From DASRAU01 sp035638075 (lineage in GTDB: Bacteria; Acidobacteriota; Polarisedimenticolia; Gp22-AA2), in the NCBI GenBank assembly GCA_035638075.1, contig DASRAU010000034.1, positions 248,001 through 312,000 of the forward strand: a stretch of 64,000 nucleotides of DNA. Direction: 5' to 3'. The notes below the pieces were generated by a model that ran no database searches, was not told the origin of the DNA, and was given only the letters and a program-made list of their open reading frames with translations. Position 1 is the stretch's first letter, and the number at the start of each line of letters is the position of its first letter. Of the stretch, positions 6,976 to 14,600 are shown in pieces. The position numbers and the translations under genes were made by a program.

Positions 6976-8195
6976 CGCAGGCCGCGCAGTGCGGCGGCGA
7001 CGTCTTCGAGGATGTCCTCGGGGGCCTCGCAGCCGACGCTGAAGCGGATGTATCCCTCGCTCACCGCGTCGCCGCCCCAGCGGGCCCGGCGCTCGGCCGT
7101 CGAGTGGACGCCGCCGAACGAGGTCGCTTCGCGGACGATCGTCAGCGCCCCGAGGAACGCTTCGGCGCGCGCGCGCGTGTCGAGGTCGAAGCTGACCACG
7201 CTTCCGAAGGCGCGCATCTGGCGCGCCGCGATGTCGTGGCCGGGATGGTCCGGGAGCCCGGGGTATTGCACCGACTTCACCGTGGCCTGGCCGGCCGGGC
7301 CTCCCGTCCGGCCGTGCAGCAGCTCGGCGAGCCGGTGGGCGGTCGTGCACTGCCGGTCGAGACGCAACGGCAGCGTCGCGAGCGACCGGTGCGCCAGCCA
7401 GACCTCCATCGGGCCCGGGATGGCGCCGTGCTGCGTGCGCCAGGTGCGCAGCGCCGTGGCGCGCTCCGGGTCGGAGACGGCGACGTGGCCGAGCACCACG
7501 TCGTGGTGTCCCGTGAGCGCCTTCGTGTCGGAGGCGATGGAGTAGTCGGCGCCGAGCGCCAGCGGCTGCTGCAGGTACGGCGTCGCCGTCGTGTTGTCCA
7601 CCGCGATGAGCGCTCCGGCGCGGCGCGCGGCCTCGACGAGGGCGCGCACGTCGCAGACCTCGAGCGACGGGTTCGACGGCGTCTCGAGCCACAGGAGCCG
7701 CGCCCCTTCGAGCAGCGCCGCCTGGGCTCCGCCGCGCGTCGGCGCGGTCCGCACGTGGATGCCGTTCGGCGTCAGCCAGTTCGCCGCGACGGTGCGCACC
7801 GTGTAATAGCAGTCGGAGGGCAGCACCACCGTGTCGCCCGGCTTGAGCGCCGTGCCGAGCACCGCGACGCACGCCGCCATCCCCGAGGCGAAGGCGACGG
7901 TGTGAGCCGTCGCGTCGCCGCCTTCGAGCGTGGCGAGGGCTTCCTCCCACACGGTCCAGGTCGGATTGTGGAAGCGGCCGTAGGTGAGAGGGTGCGACGC
8001 CGGATCGCCCGGTGACAGGTAGGTCGCCGCGAACTGCGGGCCTTCATTGAAGAGGCCGCGTCCGCCGGCCGCGCCGGCGTCCGCCGCCGGGTCACCCGCC
8101 GCGGAGCCGTCGACGGCGGTGCGGTAGCCCGCGTGGACGATGCGCGTGTCGAGCCGCGGTGGTGTCCGGGACGGGGGCACTTCTTTCGGCGCCAT
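6972..8195 (-). CDS. Cys/Met-metabolism PLP-dependent enzyme (cystathionine gamma-synthase/lyase family)
   Basis: A 407-residue trans-sulfuration enzyme. Landmarks: PLP-binding SGMAACVAVLGTALKPGD, Tyr-containing substrate loop (DCYYTVRT), LETPSNPSLEVCDVRA, the Asp of AVDNTTATPYLQQPLALGAD, the Schiff-base Lys in SDTKALTGHHDVVLG, and the Arg-binding C-terminal region (SVGCEAPEDILEDV). It could be a cystathionine gamma-synthase, a beta- or gamma-lyase, or an O-acylhomoserine sulfhydrylase; sequence alone does not separate these. It is upstream of, and coupled to, the thioesterase. No SAM riboswitch was seen in its leader. Confidence 0.9.
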   Translation of the reverse strand: MAPKEVPPSRTPPRLDTRIVHAGYRTAVDGSAAGDPAADAGAAGGRGLFNEGPQFAATYLSPGDPASHPLTYGRFHNPTWTVWEEALATLEGGDATAHTVAFASGMAACVAVLGTALKPGDTVVLPSDCYYTVRTVAANWLTPNGIHVRTAPTRGGAQAALLEGARLLWLETPSNPSLEVCDVRALVEAARRAGALIAVDNTTATPYLQQPLALGADYSIASDTKALTGHHDVVLGHVAVSDPERATALRTWRTQHGAIPGPMEVWLAHRSLATLPLRLDRQCTTAHRLAELLHGRTGGPAGQATVKSVQYPGLPDHPGHDIAARQMRAFGSVVSFDLDTRARAEAFLGALTIVREATSFGGVHSTAERRARWGGDAVSEGYIRFSVGCEAPEDILEDVAAALRGLR

Positions 8196-8383
8196 GTCTC
8201 TCGGCAGAGTCTAGCGTGGAAAACATCCGGCTCGACGGCGTGCCAAATGGGCCGAGGGCGATTCTCGAGATCGGCGCTTTTGGGCCGTTCGGCCGCAATT
8301 CACGCCGATCGGCGTGGCATGGATGCTGCAAAACCTCCTGAGCGTATCCGAAAGAATTCGGGCGTATCCGGAGGGAGACTTCG
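8196..8383. promoter_or_regulatory. Divergent intergenic region with 16-bp palindrome
   Basis: This 188-base region separates the divergent PLP-enzyme and DUF6600 genes. It contains a perfect palindrome CACGCCGATCGGCGTG (8301-8316) and a repeated GCGTATCCG (8341-8349 and 8362-8370) flanking a small hairpin CCGAA-AGAA-TTCGG. A GGAAAACATCCGGCTCG copy (8218-8234) of the minisatellite unit found in the HNH gene is also present. A transcription-factor site is the likely reading of the palindrome. Confidence 0.45.
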
Positions 8384-9454
8384 ATGATGAGACGTGCGAC
8401 GGTTGTGGCCGCCGCGCTGGCGGTGGTTCTGTTCTCGGGAGCACTGTCGAAGCCGGCGAGCGCCGACGTTTCGTTCAGCTTCTTCTATTCGAACCTGAGC
8501 CCGTACGGCACCTGGGCGGTGTCGGCGAACTACGGCCAGGTCTGGCGCCCGTATGAATACGCAGCGGGATGGAACCCCTACTACGACGGTCACTGGGCCT
8601 ACACCGACTACGGCTGGGCCTGGGTGTCCGACTATGCATGGGGCGCCGTTCCTTATCATTACGGCACGTGGGCGCTCGACCCGGCGCTTGGCTGGATCTG
8701 GGTTCCGGGCTACGTCTGGGCGCCCTCGTGGGTCGTCTTTTCGTCGGGCCCGGATTACATCGGCTGGGCGCCGGTGCCTCCGCGGTACGTGGTCGGGGCG
8801 TCGGTGTCGTTCGCCAGCTTCGGGCCCGACCGGTGCGTCTTCGTTCCGGCGCGCTCATTCCTGGCGCCGCGCGTCCGTGGGTACGCCGTGCCGCGCGCCA
8901 ACGTGAACGTCGCCATCTCGCGCACCCACATCGTCAACAACATCACCGTGCAGAACCACATCGTCGTCAACCACGGCCCGGACCCGCGCGGCATCGAGCG
9001 GGCGACCGGACGCTCCATCCGCACCGAGCCGATCGCGCGCGTCAAGCACGTGGCTCCGAACGGTCGATTCGACGCTCAGGAAGTGCGGGCGGACCGGTAC
9101 GCGGGCGGCGGCGCGCCGCGCGTCACCGCGCCGGAGCCGATGCGGCGTTCCGGAGCACCGCAGCCGGTGCATCACCCGGCGCCGGCGGCCCGGCCCGAGC
9201 CCTCGCGGCACCAGGCGCAGGCGAGCCAGCCGATGCAGGCCAATCCGCCGGCCGAGTCGCACCAGCAGCAGGCCCGCGCTCAGCAGGGACACGCGCAGCC
9301 GCATGGGCAACAGATGTACGGACCGCCGGCCCACGCGCAACAGCCCGCGCACCCGCAACAGGGGCACGCGGCCGCGACGCCTCGGCATTCAGGCCAGTCT
9401 CAGCACCAGGACAAGCCGCAGAAGCAGCAGGGCGGCAAGCACGGCGGGCACTAA
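8384..9454 (+). CDS. DUF6600-family secreted protein
   Basis: A 356-residue exported protein with a signal peptide of about 26 residues (basic start, AAALAVVLFSGALS, then ASA). The body carries the Trp/Tyr-rich repeats that define DUF6600: LSPYGTWAVSANYGQVWRPY, NPYYDGHWAYTDYGWAWVSD, GAVPYHYGTWALDPALGWIW and a copy ending in YIGWAPVPPRY. The C-terminal 110 residues are disordered and rich in His, Gln, Pro and Ala. Such proteins are envelope-associated in Acidobacteriota and Proteobacteria; the molecular role is unknown. Start at 8384 follows AGGGAGAC; the next codon is also ATG. A strong terminator follows the gene. Confidence 0.88.
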   Translation: MMRRATVVAAALAVVLFSGALSKPASADVSFSFFYSNLSPYGTWAVSANYGQVWRPYEYAAGWNPYYDGHWAYTDYGWAWVSDYAWGAVPYHYGTWALDPALGWIWVPGYVWAPSWVVFSSGPDYIGWAPVPPRYVVGASVSFASFGPDRCVFVPARSFLAPRVRGYAVPRANVNVAISRTHIVNNITVQNHIVVNHGPDPRGIERATGRSIRTEPIARVKHVAPNGRFDAQEVRADRYAGGGAPRVTAPEPMRRSGAPQPVHHPAPAARPEPSRHQAQASQPMQANPPAESHQQQARAQQGHAQPHGQQMYGPPAHAQQPAHPQQGHAAATPRHSGQSQHQDKPQKQQGGKHGGH

Positions 9455-9485
9455 GCGCGTCGGCTGAAAATCGCGGCACGGAGAG

Positions 9486-9523
9486 CACCGCCGCCTCGGT
9501 TCAACGGGGCGGCGGTGTTTTTT
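9486..9523 (+). terminator. Intrinsic terminator after DUF6600 gene
   Basis: A perfect 10-bp stem CACCGCCGCC (9486-9495) / GGCGGCGGTG (9508-9517) with a 12-base loop is followed directly by six T (9518-9523). It is oriented for the plus strand; on the minus strand no T-run follows the stem. Confidence 0.92.
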
Positions 9524-9546
9524 ATTTCAGGTGATCGGTTTTCGTG

Positions 9547-9963
9547 CTACTGAATCGCGGCCACCTCGATCGTCCCGGCCGATTTCCGCAGGGTGACACG
9601 CAGGACGGCGTCGCGGTCCTTTTCGATTGAAAGCGTGGACGGCACGCGCACGGCGTGCAGGTGCGAAGTGGTGCCGTAGGTGTAGCCCAGACGGGCGAAG
9701 TTGGGCGTTCCCTTGCAGCCGATGAGGAGCGAGCCGCCGCTCTGAGGATGGTGCAGGCTCTCCTGGAAGGTCACCGTCCAGGCGCCGCTGCAGCCCGCGG
9801 GCCACGATCGCGGGCGGTGTTCGACCGTGCGCTCTTCATCGCCGCTCGCCTGGAGGGATACAGCGCCATCGACCACGTCCTGCGCCAGGCGCGTGGCCGC
9901 GTCGGTCGTCAGGCTGCAGGCGGTGACGGACAGGCCGGCGCACAGGAGCAGCGCGAGTCTCAT
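9547..9963 (-). CDS. Putative lipoprotein, unknown function
   Basis: A 138-residue protein with a lipoprotein signal MRLALLLCAGLSVTAC (lipobox ending in Cys 16). The mature part has two further Cys (PAGCSGAW and LLIGCKG) that could form a disulphide, and a strand-rich C-terminus (VLRVTLRKSAGTIEVAAIQ). I do not recognise a family. Its ATG overlaps the stop of the membrane-protein gene upstream (4 bases), so the two are a coupled unit. Confidence 0.72.
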   Translation of the reverse strand: MRLALLLCAGLSVTACSLTTDAATRLAQDVVDGAVSLQASGDEERTVEHRPRSWPAGCSGAWTVTFQESLHHPQSGGSLLIGCKGTPNFARLGYTYGTTSHLHAVRVPSTLSIEKDRDAVLRVTLRKSAGTIEVAAIQ

Positions 9964-10421
9964 CCTGCCGCGCGGGCGGGCATCAGTCTCTGGACGAGCC
10001 GCGAGAGTGTCACGCCGATCAGGCTGGCCAGGAAGCCGATGCCGCCCATGATGACCACCTCGAACGGCCAGAGGTTGTGCGAGGTCGGATCGCTCCAGGT
10101 CTCGACCGCGACCCGCGCGACGACGGCCAGCGCATACCCCACCGGCACGGTCATCAAGGCGGCCGGGAAGGTCGGCCGGACGACAAAGGCGGCGACGAAG
10201 GCGATCCCTCCACCCAGCAGGAAGAGGAGCGATGGGCTGGGATTCCCGGGCAGGCTGACCTGACGGTAGGGGATGGGCCAGAGCATCAGCCCGCAGCCGA
10301 GGAACGCGGCGAACACCACGACCGAGCGGCGCAGGATTTCAGGACCGCGCGGCGGGCGGTCTGATTGGTGCGCTCCTCCAGGGGGAAGCGGCGGCGGACT
10401 CGTCCGGGGCAGCGGGCTCAC
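9960..10421 (-). CDS. Integral membrane protein, unknown
   Basis: A protein of about 153 residues with a proline-rich N-terminus and four hydrophobic segments (ILRRSVVVFAAFLGCGLMLW, LLFLLGGGIAFVAAFV, FPAALMTVPVGYALAVVAR, FEVVIMGGIGFLASLIGVTL). The frame stays open to 10496, but that part lies inside the upstream DUF1810 gene; the GTG at 10421 is preferred, with only a weak ribosome site. The function is unknown; it is coupled to the lipoprotein gene that follows. Confidence 0.65.
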   Translation of the reverse strand: MSPLPRTSPPPLPPGGAHQSDRPPRGPEILRRSVVVFAAFLGCGLMLWPIPYRQVSLPGNPSPSLLFLLGGGIAFVAAFVVRPTFPAALMTVPVGYALAVVARVAVETWSDPTSHNLWPFEVVIMGGIGFLASLIGVTLSRLVQRLMPARAAG

Positions 10422-10431
10422 GTCCCGTAAG

Positions 10432-10887
10432 TTAGTGACCCGGTGACTCCTGCGCCAGGTCCAGGAGGCGCAGCGTCTTTTCGTCGGGCTCGCCACCGAA
10501 GTACCGGTCGAGCAGGCGGTGAAAGACGGAGCCCGGCGGCGACACCCGCGCGAACAACGTGGCGCACGACCGCAGCTTCAGGTCGTCGGGGGAGCCGAAG
10601 ATCTCGAAGGCGGAGCGTCCTGCCACGCCGCAGGCCGCCTCGGCGACGTCCAGCAGCCGTGCTCCGAGCACCGGGTGCGCGAGGTAGGCCTTCGCCTCCG
10701 CGAGGTGCCGGATGGCGTACCGTTGCGAGGTGGCGCTCATCCCCAGCCCGGCAAGCTGCGGGAAGACGAACCACATCCAGTGCGACTGCTTGCGGCCGCG
10801 GCGGATTTCGGCCAGCGCCCGGGCGTGAACACCTTCCTGGGCCTCCAGGAAGCGATTCAAGTCGTGCGAACGCCCCGCGCCGGTCAC
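10432..10887 (-). CDS. DUF1810 family protein
   Basis: A 151-residue protein matching DUF1810 along its full length: LNRFLEAQEGVHARALAEIR, SHWMWFVFPQLAGLGMSATS, then YLAHPVLGARLL and a C-terminal GSVFHRLLDRYFGGEPDEKT. The family is widespread and soluble, with no established biochemical activity. It is the first gene of a close run with the two membrane/lipoprotein genes that follow on the same strand, and is preceded by the DUF2277 gene. Confidence 0.9.
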   Translation of the reverse strand: MTGAGRSHDLNRFLEAQEGVHARALAEIRRGRKQSHWMWFVFPQLAGLGMSATSQRYAIRHLAEAKAYLAHPVLGARLLDVAEAACGVAGRSAFEIFGSPDDLKLRSCATLFARVSPPGSVFHRLLDRYFGGEPDEKTLRLLDLAQESPGH

Positions 10888-10902
10888 GTGGCCGCGGCGA
10901 TT

Positions 10903-11175
10903 TCAGCTCTTCCCGAAACGCCGGGCGGCGTCGGCCATGGCTCTGGCCTTGACGGCCTCGCGGTCGCGCGGGGGAGCGACGGTGACGAGCGAGCGCACGA
11001 GGGTCCGCGCCGCCTCGGTCACCTGTTCGATGGCGAGGTCGAACGCCGCTTCGTTGGCTTTCGATGGCTTGTTGAAGCCGCTCAGCTTCCGGACGAACTG
11101 CAACGCCGAAGCGCGGATCTCTTCATCCGTTGCGGGCGGCTCGAAATTGAACAGGGTCTTGATGTTCCTGCACAC
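10903..11175 (-). CDS. DUF2277 family protein
   Basis: A 90-residue protein with the very conserved DUF2277 opening MCRNIKTLFNFEPPATDEEI and RASALQFVRKLSGF. The function is not known; a conserved N-terminal MCRNI motif suggests a metal- or ligand-binding Cys/Arg pair, which is inference. It is followed after 15 bases by the DUF1810 gene on the same strand. Confidence 0.92.
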   Translation of the reverse strand: MCRNIKTLFNFEPPATDEEIRASALQFVRKLSGFNKPSKANEAAFDLAIEQVTEAARTLVRSLVTVAPPRDREAVKARAMADAARRFGKS

Positions 11176-11231
11176 GGGGACCTCCGACGTTCCGGGGAAT
11201 CACCCGTGCATTGTGCCAGAAGCCCGGGCGC

Positions 11232-11477
11232 TCAGTGGACCTCGAGGGTCGAGTCGTCGTGCAGGTCGAGGCGCGGCATCGTCGTGGCGGCCTTCCCGGG
11301 CGTCATGGAGCGCGCGATGGCGGACCCCTGGGTGCGCTTCATGAAGGACTGGATTCCATCGTTGAGAGCGATCGCGGCAAAGACCATCGCCACCATGATG
11401 AAGACCGCGCGATTCGTCCGCCTGCGCTCGAATGGGTCGTTGTACTCGAGGTCGTAGTTCATCTGGCTCTGGATCAT
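11232..11477 (-). CDS. Small single-pass membrane protein
   Basis: An 81-residue protein with a charged N-terminus (YDLEYNDPFERRRTNRAV), one transmembrane helix (FIMVAMVFAAIALNDGI) and a soluble tail. AAGGGAGACAG lies upstream of ATG 11477. I do not recognise the family. The 210 bases between it and the giant secreted protein gene (11478-11687) hold nothing that I can identify. Confidence 0.65.
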   Translation of the reverse strand: MIQSQMNYDLEYNDPFERRRTNRAVFIMVAMVFAAIALNDGIQSFMKRTQGSAIARSMTPGKAATTMPRLDLHDDSTLEVH

Positions 11478-11687
11478 CTGCTGTCTCCCTTTTCCCGAGC
11501 CGGCTGTATTACACGCTGCATGCCAGCGTTCCTCAGGGCTCCGAGGGGCGATTTACTGTGCCGGCAAGTGTCTGAGATAAGGGCACTTGGGCCCGGCTTT
11601 GTGCCATGGTCCGCGCCGGCCGGAGTGGGGCAAGAATGCGCAGGGGTGTGCGCCGGTGCACATCCATCGACAGGTGCGCGAAACTCT

Positions 11688-14600
11688 TCAGCCCTTCACG
11701 GGCGGCGTGGACGTCACGAGCTCGATGCCGCCTTCGTTGGCGGTGCCCTCGAGACGCAGCTCCGGCAGGCGGGCCAGCGGACGGAAGGCCTCGATGGTGA
11801 TCTCCACCAGGATTCCCGAACCCTGCAGCGGCTCGATCCCGTACAGACCCAGGCGCAGCACGCCGTCGAAGTCGCCGGTCGTAAGCGACAGGGCCGAGCC
11901 GATGCCCGCCTGCTGGACGGAGATGATCCCGAGGCGCTTGGACGGATAGGCCAGACGCAGGTCGATCCCCTCGGCGCCGTCGGCGTTGTCGATGCGCACG
12001 AGGAGGCGACGGCGCTCGCCGCGCGCCAGCCTGCCGCCGGCGGCTTCGAGCGTCAGGACCGCGGGGCCGGAGCCCGGGGCGCGCGTGGGATGCGGCCGGA
12101 CCGCGCCACCGCGCCGCGCCGCCGTGTCCCGATCGAGCCGCGCCGCGGCCTGCTCCCCGGTCTCGGTCCAGCCCCGGTCGAGATCCTGCGGGCCGGGGGC
12201 CAGCGGCGCGGCGGCCTGCCAGTTGCCGGAGACGTCGCCGTAGAGGACCGCGTAGAAGTCGTCTGTCTGGGGCCCGAGCCACGGGTCGTGGGTGAAGAGC
12301 GGCGCGCCGCAGTTGTGGCTCGCCTCGTTGAAGTACGTGTCGCAGCGCAGGAAGCGCCAGTCGGATCCCGAGGCCAGGGCGACGTCGAAGTGATCGCTGA
12401 GCCCGACGGCGAACTGGGCGATGCGGGCCGCGTCGAACGAGGTCACCTGGCCGTTGCCGCTCACGTCGGCGGCGAGCTTCTGGTTGGTGGAGAGCGCGAT
12501 CGTCTGCACGGCGTAACGTGACGCCAGCGACGCGTCGAACGAGCTGACGGCGCCGTTCTCGGACGCGGCGCGCGGGGAGCCGAGCCACGGGAGCGGCGCG
12601 ACGTGGCTGCTGCCGGCCCAGTTGCCCGCGGCGTACACGCCTCCGCCGGCGGTCAGGCCGTCGGGGATGCCGTCGGCGTTGGCGTCGATGCCGACTCCCG
12701 GGACGCCCTTCGAGCTGGGCTCCACGCTGGTGGCGTCACGGTAGTAGCGCACCGTTCCCGACAGGGCGCAGACCGGAGAGTGCTGGCAGCCGGCCGGGCC
12801 GCAGAAATCCAGAGTGCAGACGCTCGCATCCTCGCAGGCGCAGCCGGACTGGCAGCAGGAGCCGACGGTCGTGCCGCGGCAGACGCGGCCGGAGCAGACG
12901 TCGCCGCCGGTGCAGGGATTGCCGTCGTCGCAGGCCGCCGTATTGGGAGTGGTCACGCAGTGGCCGCTGACGCAGGCGTCATCGGTGCACGGGTTGGCGT
13001 CGGCGCAGTCGGCGTCCACCGCGCAGGCGAAGGTCAGCGGAGCGCGCAGCGCCGCGAAGTTCTGGCTCGCCGCCCCGCCGCTCCAGACGTTCGGCGCGCC
13101 GAAGGTGCTCGAGGAGCCGTCGCGGAACTCCGACGCGGCGGTGGTGCCGGGGCCCGGATCGGCCTCGAGCTTCAGCACCTCGTCGTTGCCCACGCCGCTC
13201 GCCGGGTTGATTCCCTCGCCGGCGGGGCCGAAGACCACGACGCCGTCGCGGTCGAGCAGGGTGATCTGCGTGTTGTCGTTCGAGACCGAGAACGGCAGCG
13301 CGCTGATGTACTGGCCGTCCCCCGAGGCGCCCGAGCGCAGGTTGATCCAGAAATCGCCGGCCGACGGGTTGAACGACAGGTCGCTCGCGAGGTCGGCGGC
13401 GACGGTGAGGATCGTCCCCGAGCGCAGGTCCGACAGCGCCGCATTGTTGGTCAAGGTCAGGGTCTGCTGCGAATCACCGGCGATCCCGGCCTTGTCGCGG
13501 ACCACGACGCGGAAGCCGCGCAGGTCGAGGTGGTCCTGGATGACGACCAGCTCGAACCAGTCGCCGCCATTGCCGGGAATGCGGCCCCAGTACGGATCGC
13601 TGGCGCCTCCCGACAGCAGGCGCGTCGGCAGCACGCCGTTGTACTCGTTGAGGATGATGGACGCGGCGTTCGCGAGGTTCGCCGTGGCTGCCGTCGGATG
13701 GATGAAGGTGCTGAACGTCGAGGCACCGTCGGGCTGGCGGCCGTACGAAACATTGGCCGGGAGAGCCGGCCGCGCCAGCGAGTTCACGAGAACGCCCGCG
13801 GAGTCGAAGAGAGAGATGGTCCCCGCAGTGGCCGACAGCGTGAAATTGGCGTGCAGCGGTCCTTCGGACGGCTCGGCGTCGGCCCAGACGAGCAACCGCT
13901 CGTGCCCGCACAGGTCGGTGCCGGCGGGGAGCTGCCACTTGTTCGGGATCCCCGCGTCGTCGGTCAGGAACATTCCGCCGAGCGCGGCCACCGCGACGGA
14001 CGGGTTGTAGATCTCGATCCACGGATCGTGGTCGCCGTGCTCGTCGGCGATGGTCGAGAGATTGACCGGCAGCACTTCGTTGACGACGGCGATCGGCACC
14101 GGGTCGAAGCTCGCGTCGTTGAGCGCGCTCCAGACGCCCGAGGCCAGCGAGCGCGTGCGCACGTGCGTCGGCTGCGTCAGCACCAGCGGCCCGCTGTAAA
14201 CGATGGCCGCGGGGGAGACCGCGCCGCCCGGCAGTCGCGGGTCGCTGCCGTCGAGCGTGTAGTGGATGACTCCCGTCGCGGCGGTGATCGCCAGGTTGGT
14301 CCCGATCGGGACCGGGCCGCCCGGCCGGCTGAACGCCGGCGGCGCCGGGAACTGCGCGTCGAACCAGGCGAGCCGGTCCACCAGCCACTGCCGCGTCCAT
14401 GCGACGTCGTCGGCCCAGGTCGTGCCGATGTACCAGTTGGGCCAGACATAAGTTCCGAGGATCGGCCAGCGCTGGAAGTTCCGCGGCGCCGACTCCTGCA
14501 GGAGCGCGATGGCGCCGTCGAAGTTGCCGAGCAGCGCGGCGTTGGAGAACGGCCCGCGGCGCAGCTCGAACCAGCGGTCGGCGTAGCGCTGCGCGAACTC

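Noticed and set aside
8196..8383. SAM riboswitch upstream of the Cys/Met-metabolism enzyme
   Set aside because: No SAM-I, SAM-II or SAM-IV type core could be matched on the minus strand; only a short palindrome and hairpin are present.
9486..9523. Bidirectional terminator
   Set aside because: Only the plus-strand side has a T-run; the other side reads GTGCTCTCC after the stem.
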